Part shown: positions 16,493-24,600 of the stretch, piece after piece
How the letters are laid out: each line of letters opens with the position of its first letter
How positions within the stretch are numbered: the stretch's first letter is position 1
Assembly (NCBI GenBank): GCA_028292545.1
Contig: JAQGMC010000133.1
Location: 1-46,222, forward strand
Direction of reading: 5' to 3'
Length of the DNA: 46,222 bases
Origin: Paucimonas sp.
GTDB taxonomy: Bacteria; Pseudomonadota; Gammaproteobacteria; Burkholderiales; Burkholderiaceae_D
Translations under genes and position numbers: made by a program
Notes under the pieces: model-generated
Databases searched by the model: none
What the model was told of the DNA's origin: nothing
Seen by the model: only the letters and a program-made list of their open reading frames with translations

Positions 16493-16957
16493 ATGACGGA
16501 GACTGAATTCCGCGCGCTATGCCGCGCGGCCAGCCTTGCATTGAACCTGGCCGACGCCGATCAGTTACACGATTGCTGCCAGGTGGTCGTGGATGGCGTC
16601 GACATCGGCCTGGTCCTGGACCACAGCGACAAAACCCAGCTTCTGCACTGTTATGTCGATATCGGCGCCTTCGATGCCGTGCGCCATCCCGACGCGCTGG
16701 CTGAACTGTTGAAGCTGAACCTGTACTCCGGCTCAAAAACCCATGGCGTTTTTGCGATGGACCCCGTGAGTGAGCGTGCGTTGCTGGTATCGCACTTGCC
16801 CTTGCACCCCGGCCTGACTGGCGAGCGCCTTGCCGCCATTTTGCGGGCCTATGCCGGCACTGCCACAGACTTGCGCACGGGGCTTTTGCAGCAAGCCTGC
16901 CTGCCGCCCCTGGCTTCCGGCGCGGCGCAAGTGGCCGCGCTGGCCGCCCTGGCTTGA
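16493..16957 (+). CDS. CesT-family type III secretion chaperone
   Basis: A 154-residue acidic protein with the Tir-chaperone (CesT) pattern: an N-terminal helix, then VVVDGVDIGLVLD, then LLKLNLYSGSKTHGVFAMDPVSERALLVSHLPL (in parts) and a final amphipathic helix. Such chaperones dimerise and hold the N-terminus of one effector in a secretion-ready state. The gene is 10 nt upstream of a candidate effector gene, the classic chaperone-effector arrangement. No type III secretion structural genes are in the window, so the apparatus would have to be elsewhere in the genome. No strong Shine-Dalgarno beyond CAGGAGA (about 16479-16486) is visible, which is adequate. Confidence 0.75.
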   Translation: MTETEFRALCRAASLALNLADADQLHDCCQVVVDGVDIGLVLDHSDKTQLLHCYVDIGAFDAVRHPDALAELLKLNLYSGSKTHGVFAMDPVSERALLVSHLPLHPGLTGERLAAILRAYAGTATDLRTGLLQQACLPPLASGAAQVAALAALA

Positions 16958-16967
16958 CGGAGGCAAC

Positions 16968-18608
16968 ATGGCCAACCGCGCTGAAAACGCAAGGCACCGC
17001 GCGCAGGCGCCAGTCGCCGCGCAAGGGCAGGGCAGGAGAGGATTCCATCCGACTGGCAACCGGAACGATCTCGACAACGTCGTCGACCTGCGCCGCGTGC
17101 ATACCTTGACCCGGCAGCGCGCCTCAGGCGAAGCCGGCGCCATCATCGACCGGCTTGCGCTGGACCGCGAGCACGGCCCGGACAGCGATTCCCGCATTTC
17201 CAGTGACAGCGAATCTTCGGACCCGGAGCGCAGTGAAGTCGGCGTCTACCAATTGTCTGAAGCCACCCGAAAGAAACTGGCGGATGCGATTCGCATCGCT
17301 GCCCAGCGCGAGCAAGCCACCGCCTTCGGTAGCCTGGAACAAGTCCTGACCACGGCGCTGTCGGGCTTGCCAATCTTTACCACTGCCATCCTGTTGCCCA
17401 TGCTGTGCAACAAAGGATTCGAAACCCCGTACTGCCTGCTGGCGTCCGGCGTGCTTGTGGTACTGGCCATGCCGCTGGCGAAAAACGCGGCGGTCGGCGG
17501 CTTCGATTTCGAGGTTGCAAAGAAGGTCAACAAACAGGTGAAACTGCACGCGAGGGTATTGCGCGACTGGGCCTCCGGCAAAACCCGCTATCCGCTGGAC
17601 AGACACGGCAATTCCACCGATCCCCGGCGCGAGCTCGACACGCGCGAATTGCTGGCCAATTTCTTTCGAAAGATGCCGGTAGACGACCTGGTCTACACCG
17701 CCTTCGGCTTTGCCTTTGCCATCAAGAACGTGGCGCCCACCCTGGCGGGCAATACCGCGTTTTACGATCACAAGCTGCCCGGTGGCCTCAGGAACGACAT
17801 GGCGATCCATGGCGCGCTGGGCGCTACGATCGCGATGCTGGTTCCGCTGGCCGGACAGGGCTTGCGCTGGCTGGCCAATCCGGGCGGCTGGAAACGCAAG
17901 CCCGACCGCGAGACGCTGGATGCGCGCATTCCGGCACTGGACGCGCTGAAAAAAGAACTGGAAATTGTCCGCACCGCCTGGGAAGCCTCGGGCACCGACC
18001 TGTCAGTGGCGCAAGTCATTGAATATGGCGGCGGAAAAGCATCTTTGCTGAGCCTGCTGGCAGCAACGGACAAGGAATTGTCCACCGCCACCCAGGACCG
18101 GGCGCAGGCAGCGGGCCAGTTGCGGGCCGACTATGCAGCCCTGTTTACCAGCAGGATCGCGAATTCCGTGGCCACTGCGCTTGGCATGACGATCTTGATG
18201 GTATGCGTGATCATGACCAACATCGAAACCAGCGCGACCGCAAAGGAGGATCCGACCTTAGTGAATCGGTTGAAGGCGGAAGTCCTGCCGTCGCTGGTGT
18301 TTGGCACCTTGCTTATTTTCCGCAATGATTTGCCGAACCTGACGCGGATCCTGCTGGCGCCATTCATGGGTTTGTTCGACCATGATGTGCCCCGTGCCGC
18401 GACGTTGCCCGAACTGCAGCAGGCACTTGCCGAGGGCGGACAGGCCGGCGACTTGATCGAGCAAACCAGCTTTCGGGTCAGTCGCAGCGCCAGCAGCACG
18501 AGCGACGATCAGGACGCGAGCACCGAAGTGGTGATCTCAACCGAGGAATCGGATTCGGACACGGATTCGGTGGTTTCGACGGAATCGGATGGGGAGACGG
18601 GTTGGTAG
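16968..18608 (+). CDS. Candidate type III effector with membrane segments
   Basis: A 546-residue protein I cannot assign to a known family. The N-terminal about 100 residues are polar and rich in Arg, Asp and Ser, as expected for a secretion and chaperone-binding region. Hydrophobic segments lie near residues 127-148, 155-172, 278-302, 394-416 and 433-446. The C-terminal about 40 residues form a Ser/Asp/Glu-rich acidic tail (TEESDSDTDSVVSTESD). The start ATG has ACGGAGG just upstream and follows the CesT-like gene by 10 nt. Being secreted and inserted in a host membrane is inferred from the chaperone neighbour and the membrane segments. A plain inner-membrane protein cannot be excluded. Confidence 0.6.
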   Translation: MANRAENARHRAQAPVAAQGQGRRGFHPTGNRNDLDNVVDLRRVHTLTRQRASGEAGAIIDRLALDREHGPDSDSRISSDSESSDPERSEVGVYQLSEATRKKLADAIRIAAQREQATAFGSLEQVLTTALSGLPIFTTAILLPMLCNKGFETPYCLLASGVLVVLAMPLAKNAAVGGFDFEVAKKVNKQVKLHARVLRDWASGKTRYPLDRHGNSTDPRRELDTRELLANFFRKMPVDDLVYTAFGFAFAIKNVAPTLAGNTAFYDHKLPGGLRNDMAIHGALGATIAMLVPLAGQGLRWLANPGGWKRKPDRETLDARIPALDALKKELEIVRTAWEASGTDLSVAQVIEYGGGKASLLSLLAATDKELSTATQDRAQAAGQLRADYAALFTSRIANSVATALGMTILMVCVIMTNIETSATAKEDPTLVNRLKAEVLPSLVFGTLLIFRNDLPNLTRILLAPFMGLFDHDVPRAATLPELQQALAEGGQAGDLIEQTSFRVSRSASSTSDDQDASTEVVISTEESDSDTDSVVSTESDGETGW

Positions 18609-18631
18609 CGGTGATTTGCACCGGACGCAAA

Positions 18632-18663
18632 GCCGTAAAGCCGTAAAGCCGTAAAGCCGTAAA
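18632..18663 (+). repeat. 8-bp tandem repeat, four units
   Basis: GCCGTAAA occurs four times without a gap, followed by a partial unit GCC. It starts 24 bp after the stop codon of the candidate effector gene. Confidence 0.95.
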
Positions 18664-18962
18664 GCCCTGAAGGCGAACTTGCGGTGCGCAACGCATGCGC
18701 AAACTGCAAGCTGTGCAGGGAATGTAGTTTGAACGTTGGCAGCTCGTTGACCCGAGCCGGAAGCAATGGAACGAAGCGCTGGGCTAACCCGCGGACGCTT
18801 TTCCGTCGGACGGCGCAAAATAGGATCGCCGCGGTGCCTGCCACGCGCATCAGCGCAGCAGGTGTGAAGGTCCGGATCACTCGCCAGCGTACGATCGGAA
18901 CAATCGCCCGATCCAGTGGTTCGGACATAGCAGCCGGCGTAACGTCCTGAACCGAAACAATA

Positions 18963-19096
18963 AAGTCCGTCGGAATTGTCATGCATAAGCGGTTGATTTT
19001 AAAGGAGGCCGTGACTACCCGTGAAAGGCCTGAAGTCCGTCGGAAATCCTTTCTGACTGAGCTCCCCGGTTACCTGCATGAATAAAGTCCGTCGGA
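18963..19096 (+). repeat. Three direct copies of AAGTCCGTCGGA
   Basis: Exact 12-base copies begin at 18963, 19033 and 19085 (spacings 70 and 52 bp). Copies 1 and 3 share the wider AATAAAGTCCGTCGGA. No gene start lies close downstream on the plus strand. Confidence 0.85.
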
Positions 19097-19286
19097 CTGC
19101 ATTTATGGCATGAGCGAATCCGGGCTTTTGGCAGGCGACTGACAGCGGAAAGGGTCAACCAACAATAGGATGGCTTTCGGCCGTCTGGTGTCGGCCAGGA
19201 GCGGACACTCACAACAAGCCACATCGCGTATTACGAACTACTTTGCGCGGTCTCACGAGAGGAAGGGTCGACTTTTTGGAAATTAG

Positions 19287-19481
19287 CTCTGTGAGCAGGT
19301 CGACAACACATCCCTCGAAGCGTGCTCGCGCGTTGCTTGCGGACCGGAAGGTAGGCTGCACGAGTGGCCGCAACCGAGCTGGGAACCTCGCACATCGTGG
19401 AGCGATGCGGCAGATGCCAATGTGGATGGCGCTTATATGCGAGCATGGGCAGCTTCTCAGACCGGACCCTATGACGCCTAA
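19287..19481 (+). other. Open frame ending in the attC-like site (possible cassette gene remnant)
   Basis: The frame is open for 64 codons after a stop at 19284 and ends at a TAA embedded in the GCCTAAC of the attC-like site. This is the usual way an integron cassette gene ends. It has no plausible start codon with a Shine-Dalgarno, and I recognise no family (ending AWAASQTGPYDA). It is either a 5'-truncated cassette gene or a chance frame. Confidence 0.25.
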
Positions 19482-19555
19482 CCCTTCCGTCAAGCGGACG
19501 CCTAAGAGGCTAGCTTCGCTGCCTCTTGGTCGCCGCTCATGTCAAACGTTAGTGC
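19476..19555 (+). mobile_element. Integron attC-like recombination site (solitary)
   Basis: The site runs from the R''-type box GCCTAAC (19476-19482) to the R'-type box GTTAGTGC (19548-19555), with complementary TAAC/GTTA cores. Between them lie GTCAAGCGGACGCC (L'' side) and GGTCGCCGCTCATGTCAAAC (L' side), which pair imperfectly as in known attC sites. Inside is a hairpin AAGAGGC...GCCTCTT carrying a TTC loop. The 80-bp length and layout fit chromosomal attC sites. No integrase gene or second attC was found in the window, so this would be a lone attC. Confidence 0.7.
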
Positions 19556-19702
19556 CCATGTCCGCTATGGGTCGGAAGCGGACCTCCTCTTGCACCGCTC
19601 TTGTCTAGGTGCTTGTTGAAACCCGCCCTTGGCCGTGTGTTCTTAGCGATGTTCTTGCTCGGCGCCGCGTGGCTCGGATGGCTTGCGTTGGCGCCTGCGG
19701 TC

Positions 19703-19743
19703 GCACCGACACTCGGTGCGGCCGCAGGAAGCGGACGTCCGCT
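19703..19743. repeat. Hairpin and palindrome beside the cytochrome gene stop
   Basis: GCACCGA-CAC-TCGGTGC (19703-19719) is a 7-bp stem. AGCGGAC/GTCCGCT (19730-19743) is a perfect palindrome ending 4 bp before the minus-strand stop at 19748. There is no T-run, so if they end the cytochrome transcript it is not a canonical terminator. Confidence 0.5.
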
Positions 19744-19747
19744 CAAG

Positions 19748-21052
19748 TTAAAGCGACTTCAAATACTGCGCAATATCATTCACCTCCTGCTCCGTCAGTC
19801 CAAGCGACTTCCTGTCGTTATAGGTCTGCACCACCGCTTCCAGCGTCGCGGCGCTGCCGTTGTGGAACCAAGGTCCGTGCTGCCATACGCCATGCAAGGG
19901 CGCAGTCCGGTACATGTTGGTCGCACTCCGCGCGGCATAACTCGGCTCCCCGTTGAGCTCGGGTTCGCTGACCACTTCGGAAGGAAGGTGCAGGCGCAGA
20001 TTGGCGTCGGTGAACAACGCGCCGCTGTGGCAGGAAGCGCAATTTGCTTTACCGTTGAACAGCGTCTGGCCACGCTGTGCCGCATTGGCGTCGAAGCTTC
20101 CCGCCGGTGGCGTGGGTGCCACCAGGCTCAGTTGGTAGGCTTGCAGCGCGGGGAGCTTGCTGCTCACCAGGTCATCACTGCCATTGGTTACGCTGACCCC
20201 GGTGCGCGGTTCGGAGAAGTTGCCATGGCCGCCCATCTGCGTAACGCTGACATAGCGGTTCCAATAGGCAATGTCCTCACCGTCGCCGGTGACCGTGATG
20301 CGGTGTATGCCTGCCAGCCCGTATGCGGGGGGAATCACCACCGGCCCGTTCTTGTTATCCAGATTGAAACGCGGGTCGTACTTGCCCTTGCCCCAGGAGT
20401 TGTAGACGTCCTTCATCGCCTTGGTCAGCGCCGGCGAGAGCGCAATGATGGCGCCGGGATTCAAGTCCAGGTTGGGCCAGCCATCCTGTCTTTTGCCAAT
20501 GCCGGGCGCGAATGAATTGTCCACGGTGGAGTGACACAGCGCGCAGGTCACGCCGACGCTTGTCAGGCTGTCCTTGCCATTCACCGTTTCCACCTTGCCC
20601 TGCAGGCCGACCACCGCATTGAGCTTGAGCAGGGCAAGGGTTGTAGCCGGGTTTTTCAGGTCAATTTCGCCCTTCGCCAATGCGGTCTTGATCTCGTCTG
20701 GAAGCGCATCGCTGTCGACCTTCAGGCCAACGGCTAGCGCAGTGGTCGGATCCACTGCGCTCTGGATCACTTCGTTCATGCGCAGCTGGTCGGTCCACTG
20801 CGTTTCATCGCCAAAGGTATCGAACCTGAAAATCTGCTTGCCTTGTTCGACCAGTGCCGCCTGCTGGTCGCCGACCGGGTTGCCGCTTCCGGAAGAGGAA
20901 GCCGACGTCGAAGGCGCGATACCGCCATCGTTTCCGCCGCAATTTCCAAGGATGGCTACAGCCGCGCCTGCAACCACCACGACCGCCAGCCGCCTTGCCG
21001 GCAGCAGTGGCTTTTGCCCTGCCGCCATTATTTGCGTTTCTTCGCTTTTCAT
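19748..21052 (-). CDS. Di-haem cytochrome c family protein, probable lipoprotein
   Basis: A 434-residue exported cytochrome with two CxxCH haem sites: CALCH at 170-174 and CASCH at 338-342. The N-terminal hydrophobic segment ends in LGNCGG, a plausible lipobox, followed by a Ser/Gly linker, so it is probably anchored at the periplasmic face of a membrane. The C-terminal part (YRTAPLHGVWQHGPWFHNGS, then LEAVVQTYND and EVNDIAQYLKSL) is typical of MauG/cytochrome c peroxidase-like and related cytochromes. The electron partner is unknown. The start at 21052 has GGAG 8 nt upstream; an in-frame ATG at 21073 is an alternative. It stands alone on the minus strand within the gene-poor region. Confidence 0.8.
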   Translation of the reverse strand: MKSEETQIMAAGQKPLLPARRLAVVVVAGAAVAILGNCGGNDGGIAPSTSASSSGSGNPVGDQQAALVEQGKQIFRFDTFGDETQWTDQLRMNEVIQSAVDPTTALAVGLKVDSDALPDEIKTALAKGEIDLKNPATTLALLKLNAVVGLQGKVETVNGKDSLTSVGVTCALCHSTVDNSFAPGIGKRQDGWPNLDLNPGAIIALSPALTKAMKDVYNSWGKGKYDPRFNLDNKNGPVVIPPAYGLAGIHRITVTGDGEDIAYWNRYVSVTQMGGHGNFSEPRTGVSVTNGSDDLVSSKLPALQAYQLSLVAPTPPAGSFDANAAQRGQTLFNGKANCASCHSGALFTDANLRLHLPSEVVSEPELNGEPSYAARSATNMYRTAPLHGVWQHGPWFHNGSAATLEAVVQTYNDRKSLGLTEQEVNDIAQYLKSL

Positions 21053-21219
21053 CGTCTCTCTCTCCGTTCGCATCCTCCCCTTTGCATGCTCCCTGCGACA
21101 TTGGATGACGCGCGTTTTCTCCACGTTCCGGCCTTATCGATGTTTGCTGAGGCAAGTGGCAACCGGGAACGCCGCCGCAATTCCATTCATCGAATGTGCA
21201 ACTCAATCACGAGAAAAGC

Positions 21220-21372
21220 ATGGACCTGCACGAACACCGGCGTCTCGGCCCCGACCCTACGCAGTTGTTCTTCCAGAGGGACTGGCGGCGCCTGCTGGCG
21301 CATCTTGGCGACGACCCCGACACGTCCGATGGCAGAGAGCTGGGTGCTGTCCATACATCGGCAATGCCTTGA
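21220..21372 (+). CDS. Small open frame of unknown nature
   Basis: A 50-residue frame (MDLHEHRRLGPDPTQLFF...) with GC-rich third positions, following GAGAAAAGC. I recognise no family. It abuts, in another frame, the DUF5131-like remnant that begins at 21350, so it may be part of the same decayed insertion. Weak evidence. Confidence 0.25.
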   Translation: MDLHEHRRLGPDPTQLFFQRDWRRLLAHLGDDPDTSDGRELGAVHTSAMP

Positions 21373-21512
21373 TAACAATGTCGCGTTCTTCTTCAAGCAG
21401 TGGTGGGCGAAAGGACATGACCGGTCGCATCCTCGACGGGCGTACGTACGATGCGATGCCTTCGCAATGCGCTGTTCTGAATCAGGCTGGAGGGACCGTC
21501 AGCTTTGTTTGA
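21350..21512 (+). pseudogene. Frameshifted C-terminal remnant of a DUF5131 (phage Gp37/Gp68-like) gene
   Basis: One frame reads SIHRQCLDNNVAFFFKQWW and another continues GRILDGRTYDAMP. Members of the phage Gp37/Gp68 (DUF5131) family end with a VPFFFKQWG segment followed closely by GRxLDGRxWDEMP, so the two pieces form one C-terminus interrupted by a frameshift near 21410-21425. The N-terminal radical-SAM-like part is missing. This points to a decayed phage- or island-derived gene. Confidence 0.65.
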
Positions 21513-21673
21513 CAAGCCATCGTCGGATCAATAGCTTGACCGTCAGCAACAGTAAGAACAGAATCCACTTTTACCGCAGAGCAACTAACGGAGTCGAGCC
21601 GCTCGGAAAGGTCTAGATTTAGCGCTCAGTCGAAAAGTGCACCACCCAGTCTGGCCTTACCAAACACGGAAAG
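21513..21673. other. Upstream region of the kinase-EAL fusion gene
   Basis: About 160 bp of lower-GC DNA with no gene. The start codon at 21674 is preceded by ACGGAAAG, a modest ribosome-binding site. I could not fix a promoter. Confidence 0.4.
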
Positions 21674-24600
21674 ATGACCAAAGTCATCGTGATTACACGA
21701 TTTATTCAAGTTGGATCCGTACTATCGATGCTGTTGGGGGGTGCCGCGCTTGCCGGATCGATGTTTGATATCTCCTTACTCAAAAGCGTCTTGCCCGGCG
21801 CCGTGGAGATGAAGGCCAACACTGCAGTGGCGCTGATTATGGCAGGAAGCGTTTTGCTCCTGTCTGCCATCGATGTTGCGCCGGCACTGAGACACTTGAC
21901 CAAGCTCGTGCGCTTCACCCTCAGCCTAGTCGTATGCCTGGTCGGTCTTGCGACACTGGGGCAGTATCTTTTTGGCATGAACTTGGGTATCGACGAACTG
22001 TTGTTTCGAGACACCGGCGGCACCTACAATGTCATCCGTAGTCGGATGTCTCTCTATGCCGGCGCAGCTTTTTCCAGCCTCGGGTTGGCACTCGCAATCT
22101 ATCCTCAGCCTCGCCTTCGCACATTGGCGGCCATGGCCGCAACGGTAACGACCAGCATTGGCGTACTGGGACTGTTGGGGTACATCTGGAACGCATCTGA
22201 GTTGGTGACCGATCGCTGGCTGCCACCCGTCGCGATCAATACAGCCGCCGCGTTGGTTTTGCTCGGCAGTGGAACGCTGCTAAAGGTTTTCCAATCCACT
22301 TGCACACAAGGACACCGGCAATTAGGCCTCGCGTCGGTGGAAGTGAAGATCCTCGCCGGTTTTATCGCCGGGTTGGCCCTGCTCATTGCAAGTGCGGGAA
22401 TTACCTACCATACCCTAGCCGAGTCGACCACCACCGTGCAGTGGGTTTCCCACACCCATGAGGTGCGCATCAAATTGGCCCATCTTTACGGGACGATGTC
22501 CGATGCAGAGTCGGCCCAGCGTAATTATCTCATCACCGGACAGACGTCCCAGCTCAAGGATTTTGGGCGATTGATTGTGGAAGTGGCCGAGCAGCATGCG
22601 GCACTCTACGCCCTTGTGACTGACAACCCTGAACAAGTAGGAAACCTGGAAAAGCTAGGCCCGCTCATCGAGCGGATTCATGATCGACTCTGGTACGGTA
22701 TATCTCTGTATCAGCAGTGGGGCTTTGAAGCCGCGAGGGGCTTGGTTGCCGAAGGCGAAGGCTTGCGGACGATGGATGCGATCCTCGCCGCAGTCCGCCA
22801 CATGGACGACGTTGAGGAAAAGCTGCTGGTGAGTCGCGAAGCCGCCCTATCAAACACCCGCTACCGGGTGTTGGCTTCACTCTTACTTACCTTAGTGGCG
22901 GCGGCACTTGGCTTCATCGCGCTATTTATCGGTGTCCGCCGTGAGATGGATGCACGCCATAAGGTTGAGCAAGCCCTGCTCCTGGCCAAGGAAGAAGCCG
23001 ATTCAGCAAATCGCGCCAAGGGGACCTTTCTCGCCACCATGAGCCACGAGATAAGAACGCCCATGAACGGGGTGCTCGGCATGCTTGAGATCCTTAGCCT
23101 GACGCAGCTCGACGCCGAGCAGCGAACGACGCTAGGGATCGTGCGTGAATCGAACAGGTCGCTGGTGCGGATCATCGATGACATCCTCGACTTCTCAAAG
23201 ATTGAGGCAGGAAAACTGGACGTTCGCCCTGAACCCGCCTCGATCAAAGACGTTATCGAGGACATTCACAACATATATTCCGGTAGCGCCAGCAGCAAAA
23301 ATTTGCTAATTAAGCGCAGCGCGGACCCGCAGATCAGCCCTGCGGTGCTGGTCGACTCATTGCGATTGCGTCAGATCCTCAACAACTTGGTCAGCAACGC
23401 GCTCAAATTCACCTTCCAAGGCGGAATCGAAATCCGGGCGGTACTGATCGGGCGAGCCAACGGAGTAGACCGCATACGGTTTTCTGTGCAGGACACGGGC
23501 ATCGGCATTTCCTTCGAGAACCAGCAGCGGCTGTTTCAGCCGTTCAGCCAGGGTGCGGCCAACACGGCACAACGATTCGGCGGCACTGGACTTGGGCTGA
23601 CGATCTGCCGACGGCTCGCCGAGTTGATGGGCGGCTCGATAGAAATGGTGAGTGAACTTGGCCGCGGCACAACGATGATCCTCACTTTGTCGTTGGCGAT
23701 TGCCGACGCCAAGGATATCCCGAAGGGCAAAACGGAAAGTACGCACGATCTGCTTTCGAGCGAGAAGGGTGCGCGCCGCACGGCGCCGAGTATTGCGCAG
23801 TCCGAGATGGAAAAGACCTTGGTGCTGTTGGTGGATGACCATCCGACTAACCGCACGCTCCTGATGCGGCAACTGCACGTACTGGGCTACAACGGGGAGA
23901 CGGCGGAAAACGGTGTCGAAGCATTGGCCAAGTGGAGGTCGGGTCGATTCGGGATGGTCATCACCGATTGCAACATGCCGGACATGGATGGCTACGAACT
24001 GACGCGCAATATTCGCGCGCTTGAGGCCGGGAACAGTGGCAGACGTGTCCCGATTGTGGCTTGTACGGCCAACGCGCTGGAAGGTGAAGCCGAGAACTGC
24101 TTTGCCGCCGGCATGGACGATTATCTGGTAAAGCCGGTGGAGCTGGCGCAGTTACTAAAAAAATTGGATCAATGGCTACCAATCCCGGACGAGAACGCAG
24201 AGTCATTCGTGGTTGAAGGCAATCGTCTCGCGGCGGCGACGATGGCCGCCCCCGTTGATCGTTCGGTCCTCGCCGGGATCTCGGGTGGCGAAGCAGCGAC
24301 CGAGCGCGATATCCTTACCGGCTTTCGGAGCGCAAATGACGACGACGCAATCATGCTCATGGACGGCGTGGCTGCGGGCGACATTGCACAGGTCGCGCGT
24401 GCGACCCATCGCATGGTTGGTGCCAGCAGAATGGTCGGTGCGCTGGGGTTTGCCACCTTGTGCGAACGCATCGCGCATGCGAGCCGAAATGGGGACTGGA
24501 AGACGGTTGAGCCCGATATGAGGGCGTTCGATCACGAATGGATGCGCCTGAACGCCTACATTGCCTCTCTTCAGGGGCCGCAGACGGGGACCGAACAAGC

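Larger units (their letters stand above)
18609..19747. other. Gene-poor stretch at the start of an apparent accessory region
   Basis: About 1.1 kb without a supported complete gene. It contains a four-unit 8-bp tandem repeat (18632-18663), three copies of AAGTCCGTCGGA (18963, 19033, 19085) and an open frame without a start at 19287-19481 that ends inside an attC-like site (19476-19555). It also contains a short region resembling widespread repeated non-coding elements (ATGGGTCGGAAGCGGACC), a hairpin at 19703-19719 and a 14-bp palindrome at 19730-19743. Reading frames on the minus strand here translate the tandem repeat and look spurious. Confidence 0.6.

Noticed and set aside
18509..18986. 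Minus-strand frames after the effector gene
   Set aside because: Their C-terminal LYGFTALRLYGF repeats are just the translated 8-bp tandem repeat. There is no ribosome-binding site or family match.
19601..19747. Signal-peptide-like frame (FLAMFLLGAAWLGWLALAP)
   Set aside because: It runs on into the antisense of the cytochrome gene, has no stop of its own nearby and no recognisable mature domain. Possibly a gene remnant, but not supportable.
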